From Flavivirga jejuensis (lineage in GTDB: Bacteria > Bacteroidota > Bacteroidia > Flavobacteriales > Flavobacteriaceae), in the NCBI RefSeq assembly GCF_030540765.1, contig NZ_JAUOEL010000001.1:434001-498000 (forward strand): a DNA stretch of 64,000 nucleotides, given 5' to 3'. Shown in pieces: positions 8,084-15,963 of the stretch. The position numbers and the translations under genes are program-made. The first letter of the stretch is position 1; every line of letters begins with the position of its first letter. The notes under the pieces are model-generated. The model was not told the origin of the DNA. It ran no database searches and saw only the letters and a list, made by a program, of their open reading frames with translations.

Positions 8084-8294
8084 AAAGCTCTTAGAGCATA
8101 ATGGTCTTGAGGTTATAACTGAAGAAGAACCCCAATTATACACAGTTGCAGTTACTAGTATGATTTTTAATCCTACCATTTGGATATTCGAACGTAAGTT
8201 AAAAACTTTTGATGGTCATAAAGTTACCCAAGATTATTGGAATCAAAAAACGGAGAAAACACATCCTCAATATTGGAATAACGGAAAAAAATAA
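8070..8294 (+). pseudogene. C-terminal fragment, possibly of a class I methyltransferase; rest of gap to 8531 empty
   Basis: Frame with RDFLKKLLEHNGLEV, EEEPQLYTVAVTSMIFNPT and a tail KVTQDYWNQKTEKTHPQYW ending at TAA 8292-8294; it overlaps the NuoA frame. The LLEHNGLEV..PQLYTVAV pattern resembles the end of SAM-dependent methyltransferases, but this is uncertain. No start is available. From 8295 to 8531 I see only a 50-codon minus-strand frame without start (8318-8467) and the ferredoxin promoter, with TATTTTTG near 8477. Confidence 0.4.
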
Positions 8295-8531
8295 CGCTGT
8301 TATTGTAAATCGATAGTTTAAGAATCAATACAATTTTCAAGACAAAGTATATTTAAATCATCCAAATGCAAGCTGTTTTGAACGGTTTTTTCGTTTATTT
8401 TAACGAGTTTACCTGTTAATCCTATTAAGTCTATAAAATTTATAGGAATTAAAATATGCCATTCTAAAATTTAGTTATATTTTTGCAATTCTTTTTAAGA
8501 TTAAAAAAAAGTATAAAAAATTAGATTAATA

Positions 8532-8861
8532 ATGGTTGATATTAATATTAAGATAACGGATAGAGAAGGTACACAGCATAGTATACTTGCTCCAACAGAC
8601 ATGGCCATGAACCTTATGGAGGTTGTGAAATCTTATGAATTAGCTCCCGAAGGAACTATAGGTGTTTGTGGTGGGATGGCCATGTGTGCATCATGTCAAT
8701 GTTATGTGTTAAGTGAAACTGAGTTACCAGAAATGGGCGACGATGAAGAAGCCATGCTATCTGAAGCTTTTGATGTAAAAAAGAATAGTCGTTTAGGTTG
8801 TCAAATACAAATGACGCCAGAGATGGAAGGTCTTGAGGTTGAGTTGGCACCAGAAAGCTAA
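8532..8861 (+). CDS. [2Fe-2S] ferredoxin (adrenodoxin type)
   Basis: 109 residues with ligands C46-x5-C52-x2-C55 and C90 (VCGGMAMCASC and GCQIQ), the spacing of vertebrate/ISC-type plant-like ferredoxins. It is a soluble electron carrier, of the kind that supports Fe-S assembly or oxygenases. The nearby mrp and nifU genes fit an Fe-S role. The acidic body (many D/E) is usual for docking to reductases. Confidence 0.9.
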   Translation: MVDINIKITDREGTQHSILAPTDMAMNLMEVVKSYELAPEGTIGVCGGMAMCASCQCYVLSETELPEMGDDEEAMLSEAFDVKKNSRLGCQIQMTPEMEGLEVELAPES

Positions 8862-8864
8862 CTA

Positions 8865-8884
8865 ATTCCTGCGAAAGCAGGAAT
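8865..8884. terminator. Hairpin ATTCCTGC-GAAA-GCAGGAAT after ferredoxin
   Basis: Perfect 8-bp stem with a GAAA tetraloop, 3 bp after the ferredoxin stop. It resembles the ATTCCCGC/GCGGGAAT hairpin at 22913-22932, so it may belong to a dispersed hairpin family that also serves for 3' end formation. The remaining 215 bp up to 9100 show nothing clear. Confidence 0.6.
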
Positions 8885-9100
8885 CTCATCATTATTTTAC
8901 CTGACTATCTTTATTGGTCTCAATTGCAGTTAATAAGGATATGCTTTAGCGTGTTTTGCTTTTAGCTTCTAAAAACTTTTGATACGAATTCACACGAATT
9001 CAGTTTTACCATGTTTATTTTTTTGTTTGGGGATATCACGAAGTAGACTTTCAGTTTACCAAAACGAACTTGTGGTTTATTTGAAAAATTCGTGAATGTT

Positions 9101-9742
9101 CTAGTGGATTGTATGCTCTTCAATCGTTCTAAATGTCAAATTTATTCTGGGTGAATGTATTAATTTTGTTGGGGGTAATCGGTGTAACCAATTTGTTTGA
9201 GTGGTTCCTTTCATCACTAGTAAACTGCCGTGTTCTAAAACCAATGTTACTTTTTCTTTAGTTTCTTTATGCTTAAAAGCAAATTTCCGTTCTGCTCCAA
9301 AACTTAAAGAAGCAATAGCTCCATTCTTTTTTAAGTCTTTTTCGCCATCGCTATGCCAAGCCATGCCTTCATTGCCATTGTGATAAAGATTTAGTAAGCA
9401 AGAATTAAATGTTTCTCCTGTTTTCTGTTCTACTTTCGTTTTTAATTCCAATAATTCTTTAGTCCATGGTAACGCCAGTTTTGTGGTTTTCGAATAGGTG
9501 TATTCAAAAGGTTTTTCGCCATACCAAGCCACTTTTCGTTTAGTAATTATCTTCTTGCCAAAGATTATAGCCTCGTCATTTCGCCACGCAATATTATTTA
9601 ATAAGGATTCTAAATATTGGTTTGCCTCGTTTTGATTTAACAGTTTACCATGATAATTTACTACTCCGTTTTTTGGAAGTAGATTTTTTGTAGCGTCAAT
9701 TTCTATATCAAACAATACCATATTTCCATTTTTTATATTCAA
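9101..9742 (-). CDS. alkB: AlkB-type 2-oxoglutarate-dependent DNA repair dioxygenase
   Basis: 213 residues with the Fe(II) ligands in WHSDGE and NWLHRLP, and the 2-oxoglutarate-binding end RINLTFR. It removes 1-methyladenine and 3-methylcytosine by oxidation. It is the last gene of a four-gene alkylation-repair operon and overlaps the preceding Ada-type zinc-domain gene by 35 bp; an alternative start at Met8 (9721) would reduce the overlap to 14 bp. Induction is probably through the AraC/Ada-like first gene of the operon. Confidence 0.92.
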   Translation of the reverse strand: MNIKNGNMVLFDIEIDATKNLLPKNGVVNYHGKLLNQNEANQYLESLLNNIAWRNDEAIIFGKKIITKRKVAWYGEKPFEYTYSKTTKLALPWTKELLELKTKVEQKTGETFNSCLLNLYHNGNEGMAWHSDGEKDLKKNGAIASLSFGAERKFAFKHKETKEKVTLVLEHGSLLVMKGTTQTNWLHRLPPTKLIHSPRINLTFRTIEEHTIH

Positions 9743-9953
9743 CTCTCATACAATGCCCACAAGGACGGAAATTGTTTTTTAATGCTTCTTTTTCGGTTGA
9801 AAAAAACACACGATTTTCCCGTTTCATTCGCATGCCCGACTTACAATTCAATCTGCCGTAAATCTTTAAATTTTTATTGCCTCCAAAAAGAATCTGCTCC
9901 GTTTTGATTTTGGCTCTCAAATCGGTATCCGAAATGTCATTATGTTTTATCAA
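9708..9953 (-). CDS. Stand-alone Ada metal-binding domain protein lacking the acceptor cysteine
   Basis: 81 residues corresponding to the N-terminal zinc domain of Ada: KIYGRLNCKSGMRMKRENRVFF and FRPCGHCM. In E. coli Ada the zinc is held by four cysteines, the first of which (in YCRPSC) accepts the methyl group from phosphotriesters. Here that position is glycine (IYGRLNC), leaving three of the four ligands. So it is probably not a phosphotriester repair enzyme in the usual way; it may bind DNA or metal only. It sits between the 2OG oxygenase gene (2 bp gap) and alkB (overlap). Confidence 0.8.
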   Translation of the reverse strand: MIKHNDISDTDLRAKIKTEQILFGGNKNLKIYGRLNCKSGMRMKRENRVFFSTEKEALKNNFRPCGHCMRVEYKKWKYGIV

Positions 9954-9955
9954 AA

Positions 9956-10669
9956 TTAACTTATTGCATCGTGAAAAATAATGCCCAAAGTATGTCTTTC
10001 ACCATGATATAACTCACTTACCCCGTGTTTTATATTTACTCTATAGTATCCTCTCTTTCCTTTTACAGGTCTAAAATTGGTTGTAAAAATAAGCATATCT
10101 CCTTTTTTAGGCTTTAGTACAATGGCTTTAGACTGTGCTCTTGGTGTTTGTTGTGTGAGCACGAATTCCCCACCTTCAAAATCAACATCAGGTTCGTTTA
10201 AAAACAATACGGTCTGAATTGGGAAATACACATCTCCATATAAGTCCTGATGTAAGGTATTGAACCCGCCTTTGCTATATTTCAAGATTAAAGGGGTCGG
10301 TTTTAGTTGATTATTCTTGTGACATAATTCCTGTAATTCATTAAATGTATTTGGAAATTGTTTGTCGATTTTTAAAACTTTCATCCACAAATTGGCTACT
10401 GGTGCTAATTTTGGATATATCTGCTCCCGTAATGTTTGAATTGTTTTTGGTAACGGATAATCAAAATATTTATATTCGCCTAAACCAAACCGATAACGTT
10501 CCATCACAACGGTTTTTCGATATCCAATAGGCTCATCATACAAATTGATTAACTCTTTGCATTGTTTTTCAAAAATTAATTTTGGCAGAATGGCATATCC
10601 TTTTTCATGCATATTCGTAGCGATTTCATTCCAATCAATGGCTTCAATTCTTGTAATTAAATCTTCCAT
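9956..10669 (-). CDS. 2OG-Fe(II) oxygenase of the alkylation-repair operon
   Basis: 237 residues; Fe(II) site HQDLYGD with distal H in IKHGVSE and R in the ERHTLGIIFH end. It resembles the prokaryotic 2OG-Fe(II) oxygenases of the PF09859 type that often sit beside ada and alkB. Its exact substrate is unknown; the operon suggests oxidative repair of alkylated nucleic acid or protein. It starts immediately after the stop of the Ada-like gene (adjacent bases) and is followed after 2 bp by the zinc-domain gene. Confidence 0.8.
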   Translation of the reverse strand: MEDLITRIEAIDWNEIATNMHEKGYAILPKLIFEKQCKELINLYDEPIGYRKTVVMERYRFGLGEYKYFDYPLPKTIQTLREQIYPKLAPVANLWMKVLKIDKQFPNTFNELQELCHKNNQLKPTPLILKYSKGGFNTLHQDLYGDVYFPIQTVLFLNEPDVDFEGGEFVLTQQTPRAQSKAIVLKPKKGDMLIFTTNFRPVKGKRGYYRVNIKHGVSELYHGERHTLGIIFHDAIS

Positions 10670-11512
10670 TTACCCATTGATTTTTGAAGCTTCCCAGCCT
10701 ATTATTGCTGTTTTTCGCGTGTTTCCCCACATATAACCACCAATATTTCCTGTGGATTGAATAACTCTGTGACAAGGAATTAGAAAGGCTACAGGATTAT
10801 TTCCGATAACTGTTCCAATGGCTCTTGATGCTTTAGGTTTATCAATTTTTTTTGCAATTGAGCCATAAGTCGATAGGTTGCCCATTGGTATTTTTAAAAG
10901 AGTTTCCCATACTTTTAGCTGAAAAGGGGTTCCATTTAAATGTAATTTTATTTGATTGAGTTTACTCCAATCATGCTGGAATATAAATAAAGCATTTTGT
11001 TGCGTTGTATCAACAACTTGATTGTAATTGGCATTTGGAAACCTGTCTTTTAGTTTTTTTAATGCATGATCCTTGTTATCGAAAAATTCTATATGACAAA
11101 TTCCTTTTTGAGTGGATGCTACGATGATATTTCCAAACGGACTTTCTGCAAAACTGTAACTTATAGAAAGGTTCTCGCCACCATTTTTAAATTCGCCAGG
11201 GGTCATTCCTTCTATATTGATAAACAAATCGTGCAAACGACTTGTACCTGATAGCCCTGTTTGGTGAGCCGTGTCAAATAATGTGGCCTGCTTGTCTTTT
11301 AGTAACTGTTTTGCATATTCAATACTTATATATTGCATAAACTTTTTAGGACTCACGCCTGCCCAATCTGTAAAAAGACGTTGGAAGTGATATGGGCTTA
11401 AATGTACGCTTTCGGCAATGTCATTTAAAGAAGGTTGTTCTTTAAAATTTACTTTAATATAATCTATGGCTTCTGCAATCCGATTATAGTTAATGTGGTC
11501 TTGTTCACTCAT
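10670..11512 (-). CDS. AraC-type activator fused to O6-alkylguanine-DNA alkyltransferase (Ada without zinc domain)
   Basis: 280 residues: AraC HTH domain (about 10-105, SPYHFQRLFTDWAGVSPKKFMQ), then a complete MGMT module with the acceptor cysteine in IPCHRVIQ and the helix VWETLLKIPMGNLSTYGSIA. It repairs O6-methylguanine in a suicide reaction and probably activates the operon. In full-length Ada the trigger is methylation of the N-terminal zinc domain, which is missing here and encoded two genes downstream without its acceptor cysteine, so the signal must differ. First gene of the four-gene unit ending at 9101. Confidence 0.9.
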   Translation of the reverse strand: MSEQDHINYNRIAEAIDYIKVNFKEQPSLNDIAESVHLSPYHFQRLFTDWAGVSPKKFMQYISIEYAKQLLKDKQATLFDTAHQTGLSGTSRLHDLFINIEGMTPGEFKNGGENLSISYSFAESPFGNIIVASTQKGICHIEFFDNKDHALKKLKDRFPNANYNQVVDTTQQNALFIFQHDWSKLNQIKLHLNGTPFQLKVWETLLKIPMGNLSTYGSIAKKIDKPKASRAIGTVIGNNPVAFLIPCHRVIQSTGNIGGYMWGNTRKTAIIGWEASKING

Positions 11513-11531
11513 TTTTTTAGGCTTTGTGTTA

Positions 11532-11539
11532 CAAAAGTA
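11532..11539 (-). promoter_or_regulatory. -7 box of the ada-like operon
   Basis: Minus strand TACTTTTG, a full match to TAnnTTTG, 20 bp before the ATG at 11512. A TTTT stretch stands 19 bp upstream in the -33 position. No clear dyad is seen. Confidence 0.5.
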
Positions 11540-11663
11540 TCTTGCTTTTGAAAATCATAAAACCCGATTCTTGCTAAACATGTTTTTTTAGTTTGAGATG
11601 CTGTTTTTAAAGTTGAGTTAAACGTTACGTATAAAATACGTTTCAACGTGTTGTTGCATATTG

Positions 11664-12191
11664 TTAGTATGCTTTTTCGATTGCGTAAATTATATTATCC
11701 TGATTATGTTCATCTTTTTTGCCCTCAATAAGGGCAAATCCGTTTTTCTCTAATAATTTTTTGGAACTTTCATTTTCTCTATGAGTGTAGGCTTCTATAA
11801 AATTCAAATGCAGTTCTTTAAAACCTAAATCTAACACATTTTTCAAAGACTCGTTCATTATTCCTTTTCCTTGGGATTTTGGACTTAAGTCGTATCCAAC
11901 CTCTGCTATTTTTTTGTCTTCTGAAAAATTCCATAGACAGATACTGCCAATCATTTGGTCACTATTTTTTTCTGTTATGACCCAATAGTAAAGAGTCTGA
12001 TTTTCAATGCCGCGATTGATTTTTGAAATAAATCCCAGTGCTTTTTCTTTTGATTCTGCACTTGGTCTTTTTACAAACTTATTTACTTCTTTGTCTGAAC
12101 GCAAATAAGAAATTATTTCCCAATCAGATTGTTTCAATCTTCGTAACAATAGTCGTTCGGTTCTTATGTTGGGAAAATGATTTTGTTCCAT
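11664..12191 (-). CDS. GNAT N-acetyltransferase, RimJ/RimL type
   Basis: 175 residues beginning IRTERLLLRRLKQSDWE, with the acetyl-CoA loop LSPKSQGKGIMNESL and the family end KLLEKNGFALIEG. Proteins of this class acetylate N-termini of ribosomal proteins or small amines; the target cannot be told. Single gene read on the minus strand, about 150 bp from the ada operon. Confidence 0.85.
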   Translation of the reverse strand: MEQNHFPNIRTERLLLRRLKQSDWEIISYLRSDKEVNKFVKRPSAESKEKALGFISKINRGIENQTLYYWVITEKNSDQMIGSICLWNFSEDKKIAEVGYDLSPKSQGKGIMNESLKNVLDLGFKELHLNFIEAYTHRENESSKKLLEKNGFALIEGKKDEHNQDNIIYAIEKAY

Positions 12192-12362
12192 TCTATTCTT
12201 TTTTACTGACGCAACTAATTTAATAAAAAGGCATGAGTTTTCTAATCGGAAATTCAGATGTTATTGTGTTTATGCTGTATTGTCTAAAGTATTACCTAAG
12301 CAGGTTAGTTTTTCGTTATAATCTGTTTAAATGTCATTACTAGAGCATTGTTCAACCGTTTT

Positions 12363-13022
12363 TTAATGTTTTTCGAAATGAGTCCCATTCAGTTCTTTAT
12401 TCAGTTGTTCAATTTTTTCATTCAGATTTCTTTTCGTTAGTAAAAATTCTTTCGTATCGATACTTTCGGGATTTAGGTTTTTCATTTTCTTTTTCAAGTA
12501 AGACCTTTTAACGGCTAATACATACTGTTTAAATTCGGCTTCTCTTTTTTGAACCAATACTTTTGATTCTGAATAGTCTTTTTCTGGAATATTAGAAAAA
12601 TGTTCTTTTCCACGTTCTTCTTCTGGAATGTATTGATTGAATTGATATGTTGGTTTTCTTCTGATTATTTGTTGAAATGAGTCAGAGTGTATTGTTATGG
12701 TACCTTGCTGAGTTTCTATTATCCATTCGATTGAGTGGTCAAGAGTAGATTTAGAAATTTCATAAATCTCTAGTCCATTCACGAAATCCATTATAAAGTT
12801 TATTTTAAATAAAGTTACATTTTCAAAAATTAAAGTTGCTGGTGATATCCAAAATGTATATGGCATTCCTTCAACTTCTGGTTCGTTCCATTTAAAAATA
12901 TAATCTAAATCTAAACTTACCTTATCGTCAAACTTAAGAGCGTAAATTGGACAATCGTGCCAACCCATTTCTTCGAAGTCATTATGTGACCAAATCCACT
13001 TTTCTAACTTATATGTTTTCAT
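12363..13022 (-). CDS. Protein of unknown function (219 aa)
   Basis: No family recognised. The N-terminal two thirds are rich in aromatic residues (GWHDCPIYALKF, LDLDYIFKW, MPYTFWISPATLIFENV) and look like a beta-rich cytoplasmic fold of the kind seen in immunity or small-molecule-binding proteins; the last third (about 165-215) is charged and helical, probably a coiled coil. No signal peptide or membrane segment. Its neighbours are unrelated, so context gives no function. Confidence 0.6.
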   Translation of the reverse strand: MKTYKLEKWIWSHNDFEEMGWHDCPIYALKFDDKVSLDLDYIFKWNEPEVEGMPYTFWISPATLIFENVTLFKINFIMDFVNGLEIYEISKSTLDHSIEWIIETQQGTITIHSDSFQQIIRRKPTYQFNQYIPEEERGKEHFSNIPEKDYSESKVLVQKREAEFKQYVLAVKRSYLKKKMKNLNPESIDTKEFLLTKRNLNEKIEQLNKELNGTHFEKH

Positions 13023-13114
13023 TTATGTTTAAATGCTTGTCAACAGGTTATATGTACATATTAGCCTTTAATTATTTCGAGATAACAGGTGTTTTGCATC
13101 TCAAAACCGTATTT

Positions 13115-14014
13115 TCAACTAGTCACATAATCAATCAACTTTCTAGGGCCTTCAAGTATGGTTTTTACAATTTGAAGCGTGCCATCTTCTTTGGTAGCAA
13201 TATGCCATTTTATGAGTGATATTTTACCATGCTCTATTTCAATACCCGTAATACTTCGTGGGTGTACACAGCTCCCATCATTAAAAAAAGCAATATCCCC
13301 AGTTTTTGGAAAACGAGGCCTGTGTGTATGACCAACAATGGTTAATAAATTGTTGTTCTCACTAATCCATTTTTTAGTTCGGCGCTCTACTTTTATAAGT
13401 TCTTTGTAGTTTTTTGCAGGACTTGTTGGGTCTGCAATTCCCATAACATTTAATGGTTTCCAAAGAATACGTACCATAAACCGACTCCATTTCCAAAATA
13501 AAAAATTCCACCAATCGGCTTGATGACCGTGTGTTAAAAACACTTCCTGTTCTGTTAAACTATGTTTTAAAACAATGCCTTCATGGTATGTAATACCTTT
13601 AAACAGCTCAACATGTTTACCCGTTTTTGCATCAAAATAAGTAGATAAATGCTTCTTTACATAATCAGGATTTCTGTAAACCATATCGTGGTTTCCCCAT
13701 ATCATATGTAATTTATCCGCTTTATGAAACTGTTTCATAAGCATAAACACATTTTTATGAGCGTTCAATATAGAATTAAAGGACAGGTTTTCCCAAAGCT
13801 CGTCACCATCACCAATTTCACAATATTGAAAACCTTCTGCATAATAATGCTTTAAAGCATGAAAGTAGATATTTCTATTTTTAGCAAAATCATCAGCAAA
13901 ACTATTATCACCGCGATGACAATCACTAAATAGAATGAACTTACTATCATCATCAAAGTTGATAACTTTAGCATTTTTATAAGCCTTGTCTAATCTCTTT
14001 TTGGATGAAAACAT
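13115..14014 (-). CDS. Calcineurin-like metallophosphoesterase
   Basis: 299 residues with the full metal-site motif set in order: FSDCHRGD, IGDGDELW, WGNHDM, THGHQADWW and VGHTHRPRF. It hydrolyses a phosphomonoester or diester with a two-metal centre; the DxHxG motif is altered to DCHRGD. It resembles the UDP-2,3-diacylglucosamine hydrolase side of the family only in a general way. Read alone, downstream of a terminator that separates it from the outer-membrane protein gene. Confidence 0.85.
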   Translation of the reverse strand: MFSSKKRLDKAYKNAKVINFDDDSKFILFSDCHRGDNSFADDFAKNRNIYFHALKHYYAEGFQYCEIGDGDELWENLSFNSILNAHKNVFMLMKQFHKADKLHMIWGNHDMVYRNPDYVKKHLSTYFDAKTGKHVELFKGITYHEGIVLKHSLTEQEVFLTHGHQADWWNFLFWKWSRFMVRILWKPLNVMGIADPTSPAKNYKELIKVERRTKKWISENNNLLTIVGHTHRPRFPKTGDIAFFNDGSCVHPRSITGIEIEHGKISLIKWHIATKEDGTLQIVKTILEGPRKLIDYVTS

Positions 14015-14030
14015 GAAGTAAATGTAAACA

Positions 14031-14057
14031 AAAAGCGTTTCAATCTGAAACGCTTTT
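14031..14057 (-). terminator. Terminator after the 14083-15111 gene
   Basis: Perfect 12-bp stem AAAAGCGTTTCA/TGAAACGCTTTT with loop ATC. It lies 26 bp past the stop of the outer-membrane protein gene and isolates it from the phosphoesterase gene. Confidence 0.85.
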
Positions 14058-14082
14058 CTAGGTTATGGAGCAAAAAAAGGAA

Positions 14083-15111
14083 TTAATGGAATGCGTATTG
14101 CAATCCAAAAGTTAAATTATAGTTCTGTTTTAGTTGAATACCGTTTAAATCTTGATAAAGTGGAGTGGTATATTCTGCCGCAAAACGTAAGCCTTTTAAA
14201 CCACCGTTAACAACTAAGTAGTTAAGGCCAAAACCGGAATTTATATAAGTTCCGCCAGAGTTTACAGTATCCGCAGTAGTTACCATCATGGGGTTTAGTA
14301 AATCGCTGGCACCATCAATTTTATCAACAAGGACACCTTCTAATCTTATAGAAGCGCTCAAATTACCACTTGCCTTTACAGCAACCCAGTTATTGAAATT
14401 ATAACGATTACCGAATTTATAGTCTTGGTCGTTATCGTTAATGTTTACCATTCCAGTTAGTTGATGTCCCCAGGAAAATTTATCGCACTGTGCTAAATAA
14501 GTTAATCCTAGTTTGGCGCCAAATGATCCAGTTCCTGTTTGCATAGGGTAAGGAAGTTGTACGGCATTGTCCATTGACGTAGGAAGTACGCTCTTTTCTT
14601 CAATACTACCTGTTGGAATAGAAACGCCTATTTGAGCATGCAGCGCTTTTTTATTTTTATTAAAAATACCGTATAAGGCATTTACAGAAACATCACCCAG
14701 ACCATTTGTATTTGTTGAAAATTCATTACCATTACCCATTTGTAAGTTCATATCATTTTCTAAATAGTTAGCCATAACCATCAACGTTATTTTATCAGAT
14801 GGTGCATACATTAAGCCTAGCATGTGCATATTCATTATCATATCTTGTGGAGCTACCGTATAATTAATAAAAGCATCTGCGTTGGTAACATCATCAGTCC
14901 CTTCTCTAAGTTGCCTCATATCCATAGTCATGAAACGGTATGAAACCATAAATTCGCCTTTATGGTGCACATGATCTCCCATAACAGAAATGGGTGCATG
15001 CCCATCAGGTCTACCAGAAGACCATAAATTTGAATCAGATTTAGGATGCTCTTCTTGTGCAAAAGTTATTGTAGTTGCAATGCATAGCATTGCTATTAAT
15101 ATATTTTTCAT
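14083..15111 (-). CDS. Outer-membrane beta-barrel 'transporter' family protein
   Basis: 342 residues with a signal peptide (cleavage after TTITFAQ), a histidine- and methionine-rich start (GHAPISVMGDHVHHKGEFMVSYRFMTMDM) and many alternating strands ending in an aromatic residue (GLQYAFH), the picture of a barrel. Related flavobacterial proteins are annotated only as transporters and tend to lie with copper- or metal-stress genes; the His/Met-rich region is consistent with metal handling but this is inference. The small cysteine protein gene 76 bp upstream is probably co-transcribed. Confidence 0.65.
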   Translation of the reverse strand: MKNILIAMLCIATTITFAQEEHPKSDSNLWSSGRPDGHAPISVMGDHVHHKGEFMVSYRFMTMDMRQLREGTDDVTNADAFINYTVAPQDMIMNMHMLGLMYAPSDKITLMVMANYLENDMNLQMGNGNEFSTNTNGLGDVSVNALYGIFNKNKKALHAQIGVSIPTGSIEEKSVLPTSMDNAVQLPYPMQTGTGSFGAKLGLTYLAQCDKFSWGHQLTGMVNINDNDQDYKFGNRYNFNNWVAVKASGNLSASIRLEGVLVDKIDGASDLLNPMMVTTADTVNSGGTYINSGFGLNYLVVNGGLKGLRFAAEYTTPLYQDLNGIQLKQNYNLTFGLQYAFH

Positions 15112-15187
15112 AATAAGTTATAAATTGTATAAATAGCTTGAGTTCTTGCAGAAATTCTTCTGAAGAAATTTAAAATAAAAGGAAGTA

Positions 15188-15559
15188 TTATATCAAATCT
15201 GGAGGTTGGAAGGCACTATAATTATAATCGAAATAATATAGTTTTTGATAAGGAAATCTTGTTTTTTTTGAAGCTAATTTAAACGTTTGAAATGTTTTTA
15301 TTTGGAGGATTTCTACGAATCCGATAGGGTAATTTTCCAGAGAGACACGTAATGAATTAGAATCGTTTTCCTGTTGTTTTTCAATTTCTTTTACTAAATA
15401 ACATTTACCATGACATTGAAGTTCTGGTTTGTCTTTGTTAATACACAAAAACTCAGCAATATAATCTTGATTCAGTAGATACTCAACATAAGGTTGAATA
15501 GGTCGTAACATAGCAACCGTATATAATAAAACAAAAAACAACGCTGTTAGTTTATGCAA
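15188..15559 (-). CDS. Small secreted or membrane-anchored cysteine protein (CINKDKPELQCHGKC type)
   Basis: 123 residues, one hydrophobic N-terminal segment (KLTALFFVLLYTVAML), then the pattern C-INKDKPELQ-C-HGK-C followed by a variable tail. Homologous small proteins occur in many flavobacteria without known function, commonly near copper-related genes. The three cysteines could bind metal. Probably in an operon with the outer-membrane protein that follows. Confidence 0.6.
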   Translation of the reverse strand: MHKLTALFFVLLYTVAMLRPIQPYVEYLLNQDYIAEFLCINKDKPELQCHGKCYLVKEIEKQQENDSNSLRVSLENYPIGFVEILQIKTFQTFKLASKKTRFPYQKLYYFDYNYSAFQPPDLI

Positions 15560-15695
15560 TGACTAAGTTTTTAGCAAATATATGATTAGATGCTAAATTG
15601 TGCTAAAACTTGCGTGTAATTTCTCTTAATATTTTAATATTACTGTATTGATGTTTTTTCAGCTGTGCTAAAAAAGACAATTTATAGACTTTTTA

Positions 15696-15950
15696 GGAGT
15701 CTGTTTAAAAAGTGTCATTCTGAATCCAATGAAGAATCTCTAAAAAAAAACATTAATGTTTTGATTTTTAATTGAATAAGATTCTTCAGTCGTACCTCCT
15801 TCTGAATGACACTAACCTTTTGCAAACATAGGATGATACCCCAATTACGTCATTTCATACGCTAGTTAAAATTTTTAACACAGGTCTCTGAATGACACTA
15901 ACCTTTTGCAAACATAGGACGACAAAGTTCATCACTTTCTAGACAGCTCC
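15696..15950. mobile_element. MITE-like repeat, copy 1 (255 bp)
   Basis: Terminal inverted repeats: GGAGTCTGTTTAAAAAGTG at the left and the complement of GGAGCTGTCTAGAAAGTG at the right. Inside, arms GTGTCATTCTGAA (15712-15724) and TTCTGAATGACAC (15800-15812) form a second inverted pair around GAAGAATC/GATTCTTC. A segment from 'CTGAATGACAC' through 'CAAACATAGGA' is present twice, near 15803 and 15890. No coding capacity. The same element recurs at 29293-29730. It fills most of the 404-bp gap 15560-15963. Confidence 0.75.
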
Positions 15951-15963
15951 TTTTTAAATTAGT

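Noticed and set aside
8318-8467. Minus-strand frame of about 50 codons (HILIPINFIDLIGLTGKL)
   Set aside because: No start codon and no family recognised; kept only as a note in the gap description.
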